The notes below the pieces were generated by a model. That model worked only from the letters and a program-made list of their open reading frames with translations, did no database searches and had not been told where the DNA came from. Below are positions 34,655 through 46,777 of a stretch of DNA of 64,000 bases, in pieces. Each line of letters starts with the position of its first letter. Within the stretch, counting starts at the first letter, position 1. The stretch comes from Stictocephala bisonia (Eukaryota > Arthropoda > Insecta > Hemiptera > Membracidae), in NCBI GenBank assembly GCA_035578905.1, contig JAQJVL010000610.1, positions 186,001 to 250,000 on the forward strand, in the 5' to 3' direction. The translations under genes and the position numbers were made by a program.

Positions 34655-36460
34655 AGAATACATTGTACATCGTTATCTTGTCTCTTACTTGTCTTTTCGA
34701 CTATGCTTCCATTTTTTTTTGACTAAGTTGGCCAAGGAATCAGAGTCAGTTTTGAATCAACTGACATGTATCACTTGACTTATTTTGTAGTCACTATTTC
34801 GTCCAAGTTACTGCAGAAAGCGCTGTGTTTCCGAGCTCGAGGACAGACGAAGGGACGTACAGCTGGAGTATACAGAGAGTGGTTGATGGCAATTGACAGT
34901 AGTTTTCAACGGAATCAGCTACTTCATGGCTATAAAGGCTGGTTTCCCATTTAATAAATACATGGTGTTTAATATTTATTTCTTCTAGCCGTAAATTATC
35001 AGCCAGCATCACAAACTTTTGCTGGAGTTTTAGAGGACGTTTAGTATTTTGGCTACTCAGGGAATTAAAAGTGTTGCTAATTAAACTCTTTGGGTTTTTT
35101 GACATGGTGCTCACTACAATGGTATAGGCCTACTATCAAAACGTAATATGTATGAGCTCCCTAAGGTCTGTTATTGTAGGCTATCAGAAAACTAATATAC
35201 GTGAATTTATTTTTTTAGTTAAAATTTTAAGCCAGTTTCAAGACTGGTGCTATTACAAGCTACAATAAACATCTTAAGTAGCCGTAAGAACTTTGTTGCC
35301 TGCAATTTTTAATCACATTCAATAATAATTCATTATGATTTTATAATGAAATAAGTTCTCTGCTTTCATAACAGCCAAAGCCCAGTACATTTATATCTCT
35401 TTTTATTTGAATATAGTAATAATTTGGTCTTTTGTTAAAATGTAATGTAAGTTATGTTCTCGTGTATTGTTGGTTACACTCAAAATATGAAAAACAACTC
35501 TAAAAATAGCATTAAACTTGGTATTTAAATACTCGATAACCTCTTATATTTCATTACAAAGCGATGTTATAGGTAATTCCTTTTCTGTAATCCACTCTCG
35601 TAAAAAATGTTCTCCCTTTAATATATGCTGTATCGACTATTACTTTGTAATACTCTTGTATCCCTACATAGGAAACAGAAAAGCCCAGTTTAAAAAGTTT
35701 TAGAATATTTGATGTACTTCCATGGTTTAAAATTAATTTTTAATGTTGTGTTTTTCTACGCCGAACTCGAATTTGAAAAGTATTTTTTGTTTTTTCGAGA
35801 TATGACGGAAAGCTTCTGTTGCGGGGAATCGCGATTTATTTCCAACAGTGACCACCATTTACAACATTGATAATCATATACAATATGGCATTTTATATAA
35901 TCATATTTGTAGTATGAATAATAATAATAAAAAACAGCATGCAAATATAATTAAAATAAATTCAATAACAATATAATTAAGATTATTTAATATAAGGTTT
36001 TTATAAATATAAGGTAGCATCAACTTTAACAATTGGACTACAGTAATCCATAAAATAATTCTATACAGTAATAAATAACAATGAAATAGAAATATAAATC
36101 AACAAAATAACATTATTTAAACACCAAAAACATTAATTAATAGTAACAATAGATAAGAAATAATAACAACAACAATTTAATAACAATTTAGGATAATTAG
36201 GTGATTAGCGGCCATTATGCGATCATTATTAACAGCAACAATTAATCACGAAAAACGAACTTGCGTATATGTTCACCGGAGCTGACAGGCCGTCCAGGAG
36301 CCAGGCACCCGAGTATTGTTGTGCTGAATATATTAATTTAGGTTATGTTTGTGATAGATTTACAATTCTACGCTAAATTCTGTGTCTATAGTTAACCCCT
36401 GTTTTTACTGTTGTTGTTTATTAGTGGAGCGCTGGTGTAGCTCTTTGTAAATGTAATGCA
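34655..36460. other. AT-rich sequence, no gene seen
   Basis: Open stretches at 34766-34954 and 34794-35114 (opposite strands) have no recognisable domain. AT-rich thereafter, with simple AAT-rich sequence at 35900-36200. Confidence 0.4.
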
Positions 36461-36461
36461 G

Positions 36462-37698
36462 TTTATACCAACAAACACATAAGACCAATAGAAGGGGTAT
36501 TAGAGCCCTGAGTTGAAGCCGGCCGAAAGCAGAAAGTTCTGGTAAGATGGTGGTGGCAGCCGATGAGTCACCCTACTGGCAAGCGCTCTCAGATGATCCA
36601 CCATCCACCTGACTTGTCTATGTAAATATGGTTATAGTACAAAAGTGTTTAAAACATGGAAATTACCACTTATAAACCCATCGTTTTTTGTCCGACTGTT
36701 TGTGTTTTTACTTTTAAAATTATAATTCTGTTTAGATATGTTACAATGTAAGTTGGCTTGCTGATTTACGCTAAATGACACTTTTAATGTATAAGCTTGG
36801 TAGTAAACTTATTATAAACATCACAGTTTAACATTTTTTGTCAACACACATTAACAATGATTAATTTAACTTCTACTATACAATTAAAATAACTATTAAA
36901 TCAATATTTTTGTGTTCATATATATTTATTAATTTTTTCGGTAATTTATTTAATGTTACTAACATTACATTTTAGTAACATGTTGTAGTATACTTTTTCA
37001 ACTATCAAATTACAGATATATCTGGCTTTTGTCACAGGTAACTGATTATGAATATTATAAATGAAATACTTTTTAATCAGTCATATTATTTACAATACAA
37101 TTGCACAAGTAGTAGTGATTGATCAATTACTACATAACTTAACAGTTCTATCCCCTTTGATGAGAGCAATGAACATTACAATATTACTGTAGGCTACATC
37201 AGGCAGCGCCACCCGACATGCTCCATTATTGACCCGAGTTCAAAATATAATTATAAAAAAAGAGACGAAACAGGTGTTATAAAAAAATCTGTTTATGCAT
37301 GTAAGTATAACTATTTATCTACATCTTACATCACTTCTCTGACAAAAAAATTTTTTGCAGCCGACTAACTTTTTCGTGTCACGATCTAAAATCTATATAC
37401 AAAAATCAACTTTAATAATGTATTTAATAGCTAGTAAATTTAAATTAAAATTGTAAACTTCAATATCATGATCATAATCTTATTGTTTATACACATGCCA
37501 AATGTAGCAATTTTATTTCATTTCTAAGTATTTTAAATCGCAGATTATTTCAAACGCGCGCATTAAAATGATTTACTCTTCCAGGCGTGTGTTGCTCTTT
37601 CTAAGTTCTGGTAAGATGACGGCCACAGTTTCAGTGCTTGCAATGCAGGATATATAGACTTGTCCCTTCTATTGGTCTTATGTATTTGTTGGTTTATG
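36462..37698. mobile_element. 1.24-kb element with ~33-bp terminal inverted repeats
   Basis: TACCAACAAACACATAAGAC CAATAGAAGGG at the left end is inverted at 37663-37698 with two or three differences. Subterminal AAGTTCTGGTAAGATG occurs inside both ends (36534 and 37602) in the same orientation. No transposase frame is seen; it is a non-autonomous DNA transposon. Confidence 0.65.
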
Positions 37699-38947
37699 TC
37701 AGCTGTAGTGACAGACCACTGGTACCATCACTACTGATACCGCGTATAGTCCAGTCACTGAAAGGTTTCCTCTCCGAAAGTCATCAAGATGCATCAATTG
37801 TTCTGAAATTTTGAAATGAGCTGTGTAGTGTGTACCCCAATACAATAAAATTAATAAATTGTGAAATCCCATACAATAACATTTACAGTGGCGATCTGCG
37901 GTTCCACCCCGGGGGTGAATCTCACGGTTAATTAAAAATTCCAAATAATACCGGGAATTGATAGATTTACTATTTTAAAACAAAAATGTCGTTTTATTTT
38001 TTTTTTCGAAAACCAGTAATTTTGTAGTTATTCTTGAATAAACATTGCAAAATAAAACACGTCTTTTCAACTGTTGTTCACGAAAAACTCAAAAAATTTA
38101 CGAAAATAATTGTTCTTATCAAAAATAAAATTTATAAAGAAAGATAACGGTTTATTTTTATTGCATTTTTTTAACGTGAGAGGTTTACATCTTCTTGAAG
38201 ATAATTTGTTTCTACCCGTGAATTTACCGTGAGATTCAACATAAAATAACGGGAAAATTAGTAGCTTTCCCGAAAATACACTTCTTACCCTTTTTAAAGT
38301 ACGTACATAGAACTTCCATTTAAACCCTTATTGAAGTTTATAGGACGAACATTAATGAAGGTACAATGGAAACTGTCAAGGTTACAAAAATGTTTGAAAA
38401 AATTAGCAATAAAACTGAAGCTATTACTAATATAGTTGTTATAATTTACCAGAATCAAACTATAATTTACTTTATTCATATTTCAGTTATAAGTTCCAGA
38501 AGTTTGAGTAATTTAAAAATCATACTTAAAAACAAGAAAAATTAATCGAAAATTAAAAATTGCCTTTTATTTTAAATCATTCAAAAAATAAGGAGTTCGT
38601 AAACATTTTGTATCAAAACAAATTGAGCGTTTTTTTCATTTTTTTATTTTTAATTGCTGTAGCTTGAAAATAAAATTAAATATGGCTCTTCAAACCCCTC
38701 CTACTGTGCGAAAGTACTCATTACGAGCCCTTTAAACCGACATTTTTTTAAAGATAAGAGTTTTACAACAACTAATTTTACTTCAGGTTAAATTTCATAA
38801 AATTTCCTTTAAATGTTTTTTTTAATGGATAAAATTTCTTTGAAATGCAACAGAGCTACGACTAACAAATGATTTGTATGATTGCAGACTACGTATAGGA
38901 GCATGGAATGTTTTGAAATGTTGGAGTGCGTTTCCTTCTGTTTCTTA
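37699..38947. other. AT-rich sequence, no gene seen
   Basis: Open stretches (37699-37944, 38294-38479, both minus) are unrecognisable. Confidence 0.4.
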
Positions 38948-39902
38948 GATACCGGGTGTCTACTATGCCTGGAAACACCCAAATAATGTGTATTCTTTAT
39001 TAATCGAAATATAAATTCGAAACTTTGTACAATTGTGATAGGGATTGGGCACCTACTTTTTGGAGCAATGTTTTGTCATTGCACACTAACGGGGGACGTC
39101 CTGTTGAGGGCATCGTCAATATTCTTTATAGAAGCCTATACCTTGTGATACATCACTTAAAGGCTATAGTGAACTGAATTGAATACCAAAAACCGCATAT
39201 ATAAGGAATTAATCTATATCAGAAAATATAGCACTTTGAGTGTTGAAAATTGCTGATGTTAAATACAGTAAATCATTTTAACTTGGTTCTTGTACAGTAA
39301 TGTATGACCGTACATTTCCAAACAAAGTTTTTATTGTTTAACTGATAAGAAACAAAATTTTCATTTTGAGTTAGTTTATTAGTACAGTATAATTTTAATA
39401 CAGTTTTATTACAATAAAAATGTGTAAATAATGATTTATTTTATTAATATCTAATAAAAATAACAAATATAATTGATGATGTTAAAAAGTTTTAAAACTA
39501 ACCTTTGAGCACCATTTGGTGTCAAATTAAACGTTTGAACTGTATTCATTCTTCAGTTTTACAACGAAGCTGAAATGAAATTGTGGAACATTGTCAGTTT
39601 TCAATACTCAACATGCTTTAATTTCTATATAGTGATTACTTATATTTGGGGCTTGTGGCAGTCAGTTCAGTTCACTATAGCCTTTAAAGTGATGTACTGT
39701 ATTACAAAGTGCAGGCTTCCGTAAAGAATATTGACGATACCCTCAACAGACCGTCCCCCGTTAGTGTGAAATGGCAAAACATTATTTCCAAAAATAGGTG
39801 TCCAATAGCTATCGAGATTTTAAAACTTTAGAATTTCTACTTAGATAAGTAAAGAAAATGTTTGGGTGTTTCCAGACATACAGTAACATACACCCTGTAT
39901 AC
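38948..39902. mobile_element. ~955-bp element with ~245-bp terminal inverted repeats
   Basis: The left arm (38948-39195) begins with CCGGGTGTC then CTGGAAACACCCAAA and includes CACACTAACGGGGGACG, GTCAATATTCTTTA and AAGGCTATAGTGAACTGAA. The reverse complement of 39650-39902 repeats the same order, starting CAGGGTGT. Arms are diverged with small gaps. The centre (39196-39649) is AT-rich without a frame. The layout is that of a long-TIR foldback-type non-autonomous transposon. Confidence 0.85.
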
Positions 39903-40177
39903 ACTTCCCTCAAGATACTGATAACACCAATATGCATATGTCATAAACAAAATTGTTGTTACATAGTATTAATATGTGTCTAGTATAATACACAATATTC
40001 GTTACCATGGAAACTATTGTATAAACAATTAATTAATTATTTAAAACCATAACACTTCAAAATTTATAAAATAAAATAATTATAGTATTTTATAGAATTA
40101 ATAAAAGTCTATAAAATTATAAAGTTACTTACATATCTAAATAATCTTCATGTAGTTAGTTATATGTAGCATCATTT
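39903..40177. other. AT-rich sequence, no gene seen
   Basis: Nothing recognised. Confidence 0.4.
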
Positions 40178-40450
40178 TTTTTATTTATTCATAAGACGCC
40201 GATCGTCAAGATATGGGCGAATATGGATTTCGAATGAGTGTGATGAGTGTAGATGAACGAGTGTAGTCATTGTTACAAACTAAGGCCGACTATTCCTTAG
40301 AAAGTGTCATTAATTAATAGCCCAATGACAAATGAACAGCCGGTGATTATCAGCTGATACTTCTCAAAATGTATTGACTCTGAATGGGATCGAAATGAGA
40401 ACCTTTAGCACACGAAGCTGGGATTTAACCAACTACAATACCGACCAATT
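40178..40450 (-). mobile_element. SINE copy B, near full length
   Basis: The reverse complement starts AATTGGTCGGTATTGTAGTT, has a GGTTCTCATTTCGATCCC B box, GGGCTATTAATTAATGACAC, GAATAGTCGGCCTTAGTTTG and ends in GAATAAATAA. It aligns end to end with 45214-45488. Confidence 0.92.
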
Positions 40451-40607
40451 TGTTTTTCGTCACTTTGTCGCGTCCCCGTATATGGTCCCTTCTTAACACT
40501 GCGTGCTCATCAGACCGTGATTCTTCACATTCGAACAAATCCTAGTATTAAACCACACCAGGTCTGTGCTGGCCGAAACCATCCTAGCAGACCAGCATAC
40601 CAGGCCT

Positions 40608-40710
40608 TAGGAATAGTCGGCCTTAGTTTGTAATAATAACTACATTCGCTCATCTACACTCATCACACTCATTCGAAATCCATATTCGCCCAATATTTTT
40701 ATTCATAAAA
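40608..40710 (+). mobile_element. SINE copy C, 5'-truncated
   Basis: AGGAATAGTCGGCCTTAGTT TGTAATAATAACTAC..CTCATCTACACTCATCACAC through ATATTCGCCC matches the 3' third of the SINE. It sits 160 bp from copy B in opposite orientation and directly precedes the 25-bp array. Confidence 0.85.
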
Positions 40711-40714
40711 TATA

Positions 40715-41190
40715 AACGTTCATCCATCCACGTCAACGGACTTCCCGTCCAACCACGCTAACGGCCTTCAGATACACCCACATTAACGACTTTCCCGTCC
40801 ATCCACGTTAACGGCCTTCACATCCACAAACGTTAATGGTCATCTCGACCAACCACGCTAACGGCCTTTCCATCCAACCACGTCAACGGACTTCCCGTCC
40901 AACCACACTAACGGCCTTTCCATCCAACCACGTCAACGGAATTCCCGTCCAACCACGCTAACGGCCTTCACATACACCCACGTTAACGACTTTCCCATCC
41001 ATCCACGTTAACGGCCTTCACATCCACAAACGTTAATGGTCATCTCGACCAACCACGCTAACGGCCTTTCCATCCAACCACGTCAACGGACTTCCCGTCC
41101 AACCACACTAACGGCCTTTACATACACCCACGTTAACGACTTTCCCGTCCATCCTCGTTAACGGCATTAACGCCCACCCACGTTAATTTG
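40715..41190 (+). repeat. 25-bp tandem repeat with multi-unit periodicity
   Basis: About 19 units of AACGG(C/A)CTTCCCGTCCAACC ACGCT. Variants recur in the same order (for example CATCCACAAACGTT, then AATGGTCATCTCGACC, then AACGGCCTTTCCATCC), giving a higher-order block of about eight to nine units. The array ends with CACCCACGTTAATTTGG. Confidence 0.93.
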
Positions 41191-41759
41191 GAATGTACTA
41201 CTGAACATCTTTTATTAAATATTTTGACAAGTTAAGTTAACTATAGGCTATAACTCTCATTAGAAATAGCTTGTAATGACGAGTGTCGGGTATGACGTTG
41301 CAGTTCGTTTAGGCTACATGCGAGGAACGCAGAGGGTGAACAACTATTTTCGAAATTGTTCGGTTAGCTCCATATATTTGTATAAGTTTTGTGTATCAAT
41401 TTCATATCGTGACAAAATTAATTTATTAAAAGACAGTGCAAACAACATTTTTCTATAATGTAAGTGAATGTAGAATAAAAATTTCTACTGTACATGATTG
41501 CAATAGTTGATTTAAAACAAAAGATGTGAACTTATGATCCAATACTCATTACCTTAACATTTTCACCTCTAAGTAGACAAATTAGACACTGTATGGACAT
41601 CAACTTATCCAGGTTTGCCTAGTAACAATAATAATAACTAACATTACAATAGCTCTTCCACATGATCATGTCAGACCACCATTATAGAGCCGCTTGTATC
41701 TCTTATTGTTAATGGTTGTTCATGGTAATCATTTTATTGTAACAAATTGAAGAAAAAAA
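41191..41759. other. No gene seen
   Basis: A 60-codon open stretch at 41276-41458 is not recognisable. Confidence 0.4.
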
Positions 41760-42060
41760 AATTAATTGATCTCCCCTTTTGTCCGTGGCTAGAACAGAGG
41801 AGAGTAGACAGTAGATATTGATTGTGCCGGGCTAGAGCTAGAGAGGATGTCGAGGTAGAAGCGAGGCAAGGGACGGGCAGGAAAGGGCTTATCGTGGCAA
41901 GGGCGAGCGTATCTTGACAACAGGCGCTGACCCTGACGTATATGTCACCCCCCCCGCCCGCCCGCCCACCGGCCAACCCTTCAAATGACCCCCGTGTCCG
42001 GCCCGCAGCACTACTGAACAACGCCCTACCTACTACACTAGACTGCAATAATGGTTTAGC
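41760..42060. other. GC-rich islet 1
   Basis: Locally GC-rich and CpG-containing sequence with a CCCCCCCCGCCCGCCCGCCC tract near 41947. The 114-codon minus-strand frame here is unrecognised and compositionally biased. Candidate regulatory element. Confidence 0.4.
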
Positions 42061-42602
42061 GAACAGGGCCTCCACCACAGATTACATTTCTGACCAGGCA
42101 CACAACTCAGTGGTATGAAGTAAAAGAAACATGACAAAGTTTCAAATGTAAAATTAAAATGCTGAATTCTAAAAGGGTTCAACAACCAATGTGGAATTGA
42201 CAGTTTTTTGTGACTTGATTGTTATATAAGTAGTCTACGGAACTTAAAAGATTTAATTAACTTTATTCCATTATTTTATACTATATAGCATTAAAGAATT
42301 ACGAATTTAAACACAGATAAAAATTCTTGGTATTAGTTAACTCCCAACTTTGCTGAAACTCGGATGACAAATTGATCACGAAATGATCGGCTGTTTAGGA
42401 GTATTAACTGTATTGAATAAAACACACACTTTGAAATTCTTTATAAAAATAGCCTATTCCCACTGAAAAAGTAACTATGTTAGTTGAAATGTTATGAATC
42501 CATACTATTTGCCAAATCAGATTGGATTTAATAATATTTCATTCTAATTACTGCTGATTAGATTTTATTTGTAAGATTTTATTTCTTTCCTCTGTAAAAC
42601 CG

Positions 42603-42828
42603 CAAAGAAAAAGAAACGGAGGTCGCTTTCTAAGGCCTCAGCGAGCGTGTCAGTGGCGGTTAGGAAAAGATTACAACTGAATTTATAAATATATTATAAT
42701 AATTATTTTCGTAATAAGGATTTGTTGTGAGCGCTGATAATGATGCTGGCGAACTGGTGAACTAACTACTCGACAGCCCAAACTTCTCACACGACAACCA
42801 TTCAGCGCAGTGTTTCTTTTTCTCTGTG
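42603..42828. mobile_element. MITE, 'CACAGAGAAA' family, copy 2
   Basis: Left end CAAAGAAAAAGAAACGGAGG TCGCTTTCTAAGGCC; right end GCGCAGTGTTTCTTTTTCTC TGTG. It shares TAATAATTATTTTCGT, GGCGAACTGG and ACTACTCGACA with copies 1 and 3. Confidence 0.8.
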
Positions 42829-43530
42829 GTGAGACATATTAGCAAAAGTATAGTGCTGGTTTTTAAATTAACTACTATTATTGTTACCCCCATTATTACC
42901 ACCCCCAACCCATGTGATTTAAAAACAATCACACTATTTTGTAGAAATTCCATAGCTGTAAAAAATATTATGATGCAGCCAAAAAGTGTTTGTATGAATT
43001 TAGTTAGTGTTAGGTGTGGGTGCTCACAGTACGCATGGCATTCAGGAGCGCTGGGGTGGTCGGCTACCTTGTACACTAGTAGTCTGCATATGAAAAATGT
43101 TTGATAAAATTATGCTTGATTGGTAATTTTATAAGTGCTGTACTTTATTTAAAATGTTGATTTCTTAGCGTATTTAGACATTTTTTAACTGCACCTACTT
43201 ACGTGATACACATACATAAAAAACGATAACATTACAAAAACTAGTTAAAACAAAAAGCAAGCAAACAAACTGAAAAATTCAATAACCAATCAACCTTAAA
43301 CATTTACTATAGAATTTGTCAAAATTGTTTAAATCGGCTATGGAACAAATTCTATTAAAGGCCTCCCAGGCCCAGGGGAGCTGTTAAAATAATGAATAAT
43401 AATAATTATGAATAAGTGTTTTTGCATGTTTTGGGAAAATGTAACTTTGGTCCTGCGGAGAATAGATTCTTTGCAGAATTTGTTATCCCTTCGGCCTACT
43501 CTTGATAAAGTTGATGAATTATGTATTGTA
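42829..43530. other. No gene seen
   Basis: Two opposite open frames of 92-104 codons start in the MITE and are not recognisable. Confidence 0.4.
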
Positions 43531-43622
43531 TAGGGCAAAGAGCATCTTACAGTTAGTTATTGAATGGCCCGTGATGTTGTCTACAGAGAAGCTCGTCCTG
43601 CACCACACGAACTAACTCTACT
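43531..43622 (+). repeat. Solitary diverged unit of the 106-bp satellite
   Basis: GGGCAAAGAGCATCTTACAG TTAGTTATTGAATGGCC..GATGTTGTCTACAGAGAAGC..CTGCACCACACGAACTAACT is a single unit of the array that begins 560 bp to the right. Confidence 0.85.
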
Positions 43623-44183
43623 GAAAAAAGACTATCCTCCAACGGCAGGTTTAAAAATAATATAGCTATAAAAAGATTGTCAAATTAAAAAAATAACTTA
43701 TTTACAATTGTGTAAATTTCATATGTGTCAATGGGAGCCACCCATTTTATTGGTGATTTACATGTATGGTTATGTAACATGTATACCTGTCATTCTAAGA
43801 TAATAAGGTCCCTTATACGGGGTGGAAGTCCAGCTACATGAAGTGGCAACACCGCGCCTGGTGGTCTGGCCGGTCACGCGATTCACGGCACAGTAATGTC
43901 TGTTGAATTATCATGTGATATAAAATCGTAAGATTTTTTTATCGCACTTATCGTTTTATAATCTTACTTTATTTTTCAATTCGGTATTTTTGAACAGTTT
44001 TGGAAGTTTATATAATCAGACATTTTTAAGATTGCAAGGGTTTACAAATGCTACAACAAAATATTTGCTAAAACAGTAAGAATTCTATAATTTGGTCAGA
44101 CTGCAAATAATAACTTTCTTCACTTGTGGTTAAAGTTTCACTAACTCATATTTAGTAATTTTTGTTTTGGAAATTTTTGAAAA
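43623..44183. other. AT-rich spacer, no gene seen
   Basis: Nothing recognised. Confidence 0.4.
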
Positions 44184-45213
44184 TCTTATACCAAGCTTGG
44201 TCAAAGAACCTTCTTACAGTTAGTCACTGAACGTCCAGCGATGTAGGCTACAGGGATGCTAGTCCTGCATCACACGAACTAGCTAGACCTTTTATACCAA
44301 GCATGGTCAAAGAGCCTTCTTACAGTTAGTTACTGAACTTCCAGTGTTGAAGGCTACAGAGATCCTCGTCCTTCATCACACGAACTAACTAGACCTCTTA
44401 TACCAAGCATAGTCAAAGAGCCTACTTACAGTTAGTGACTGAACTTCCAGTGTTGAAGGCTACAGAGATCCTCTTCCTGCATCACACGAACTAACTAGAC
44501 CTTTTATACCAAGCATGGTCAAAGAACCTACTTACAGTGAGTTACTGAACTTCCAGTGTTGAAGGCTACAGAGATCCTCTTCCTGCATCACACGAACTAA
44601 CTAGACCTTTTATACCAAGCATGGTCAAAGAACCTTCTTACAGTTAGTTACTGAACTTCCAGTGTTGAAGGCTACAGAGATCCTCTTCCTGCATCACACG
44701 AACTAACTAGACCTTTTATACCAAGCATGGTCAAAGAGCCTTCTTACAGTTAGTTACTGAACTTCCAGTGTTGAAGGCTACAGAGATCCTCTTCCTGCAT
44801 CACACGAACTAACTAGACATTTTATACCAAGCGTGGTCAAAGAGCCTTCTTACAGTTAGTTACTGTATACCAAGCATGGTCAAAGAGCCTTCTTACAGTT
44901 AGTTACTGAACTTCCAGTGTTGAAGGCTATAGGGATCATCGTCCTGCATCACACGAACTAACTAGACCTTTTATACCAATCATGGTCAAAGAGCCATCTT
45001 ACAGTTAGTTACTGAACTTCCAGTGTTGAAGGCTAAAGAGATCCTCTTCCTGCATCACACGAACTAACTAGACCTTTTATACCAAGCGTGGTCAAAGAGC
45101 CTTCTTACAGTTAGTTACTGAACTTCCAGTGTTAAAGGCTACAGAGATCCTCGTCTTGCATCACACGAACTAACTAGACCTCTTATACCAAGCATGGTCA
45201 AAGAGCCTTCTTA
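44184..45213 (+). repeat. 106-bp satellite array, left part
   Basis: About ten units of GACCTTTTATACCAAGCATG GTCAAAGAGCCTTCTTACAG TTAGTTACTGAACTTCCAGT GTTGAAGGCTACAGAGATCC then TCTTCCTGCATCACACGAAC TAACTA. One unit near 44815-44870 is internally deleted. Ends abruptly at the SINE. Confidence 0.96.
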
Positions 45214-45488
45214 ATTGGTCGGTAGCATAGTTGGTTAAATCCCAGCTTCATAAGCTAAAGGTTCTCAGTTCGATCCCAATCAGAGTCGTAACACATTTTG
45301 AGAGGGATCAGCTGATAACCGCCGGCTGTTCATTTGTCATTGGGCTATTAATTAATGACACTTTCTAAGGAATAGTCGGCCTTAGTTTGTAACAATGACT
45401 ACATTCACTCATCTACACTCATCACACTCATTAGAAGTCCATATTCGCCCATATCTTGACGATCGGCGTCTTAAGAATAAATAAATAC
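45214..45488 (+). mobile_element. tRNA-derived SINE copy A, full length, inside satellite
   Basis: The head GGTCGGTAGCATAGTTGG contains an A box (TAGCATAGTTGG, 45223-45234), followed 34 nt later by a B box (GTTCGATCC, 45268-45276), the internal RNA polymerase III promoter of a tRNA-like gene. A non-tRNA body follows (GATCAGCTGATAACC, GGGCTATTAATTAATGACAC, AATAGTCGGCCTTAGTTTG), then a GAATAAATAAATA tail. It interrupts the 106-bp array. Five further copies or fragments lie in this window. The A and B boxes place it in the tRNA-SINE class; the parent tRNA is not determined. Confidence 0.92.
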
Positions 45489-46768
45489 AATTAGTTACTG
45501 AACGTCCAGCGATGTAGACTATAGGGATCCTCTTCCTGCATCACACGAACTAACTAGACCTCTTATATAAAGTGCCTTCTTATAGTTAGTTACTGAACGT
45601 CCAGCGATGTAGGCTATAGGGATCCTCTTCCTGCATCACACGAACTAACTAGACCTCTTATATAAAGTGCCTTCTTATAGTTAGTTACTGAACGTCCAGC
45701 GATGTAGGCTATAGGGATCCTCTTCCTGCATCACACGAACTAACTAGACCTCTTATATAAAGTGCCTTCTTATAGTTAGTTACTGAACGTCGAGCGATGT
45801 AGGCTATAGGGATCCTCTTCCTGCATCACACGAACTAACTAGACCTCTTATATAAAGTGCCTTCTTATAGTTAGTTACTGAACGTCGAGCGATGTAGGCT
45901 ATAGGGATCCTCTTCCTGCATCACACGAACTAACTAGACCTCTTATATAAAGTGCCTTCTTATAGTTAGTTACTGAACGTCCAGCGATGTAGGCTATAGG
46001 GATCATCTTCCTGCATCACACGAACTAACTAGACCTCTTATACCAAGCATGGTCAAAGAGCCTTCTGACAGTTAGTTACTGAACGTCCAGCGATGTAGGC
46101 TACAGGGACCCTCTTCCTGCATCACACGAACTAACTAGACCTTTTATACCAAGCATGGTCAAAGAACCTACTTACAGTGAGTTACTGAACGTCCAGCGAT
46201 GTAGGCTACAGGGACCCTCTTCCTGCATCACACGAATTAACTAGACCTTTTATACCAAGTATGGTCAAAGAGCCTTCTTATAGTTAGTTACTGAACGTCC
46301 AGCGATGCAGGCTACCTCTGCTCGTCCTGCATCACTAGACCTCTTATACCAAACATGGTAAAAGAGCCTTCTTACAGTTAGTTACTGAATGGCCAGCGAT
46401 GTACAGAGATGATCGTTTTGCATCACACGAACTAACTAGACCTTTTATACCAAGCATGGTCAAAGAACCTACTTACAGTGAGTTACTGAACGTCCAGCGA
46501 TGTAGGCTACAGGGACCCTCTTCCTGCATCACACGAACTAACTAGACCTTTTATACCAAGTATGGTCAAAGAGCCTTCTTATAGTTAGTCACTGAACGTC
46601 CAGCGATGCAGGCTACCTCTGCTCGTCCTGCATCACTAGACCTCTTATACCAAACATGGTAAAAGAGCCTTCTTACAGTTAGTTACTGAATGGCCAGCGA
46701 TGTACAGAGATGATCGTTTTGCATCACACGAACTAACTAGAACTCTTATACCAAGCAATGTCAAAGAC
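45489..46768 (+). repeat. 106-bp satellite array, right part with 95-bp and 301-bp variants
   Basis: Immediately after the SINE the unit becomes 95 bp, through replacement of TACCAAGCATGGTCAAAGAG by TATAAAGTG, and carries ACGTCCAGCGATGTAGGCTA TAGGGATCC; about six such units run to 46040. From 46141 a three-unit block of about 301 bp occurs twice (46141-46441 and 46442-46745), each including a unit with TGCAGGCTACCTCTGCTCGT. Confidence 0.94.
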
Positions 46769-46777
46769 AATGACTTT

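Noticed and set aside
45214..45285. Functional tRNA gene
   Set aside because: A and B boxes are present, but the sequence does not close a cloverleaf and continues into a repeated SINE body with an A-rich tail.
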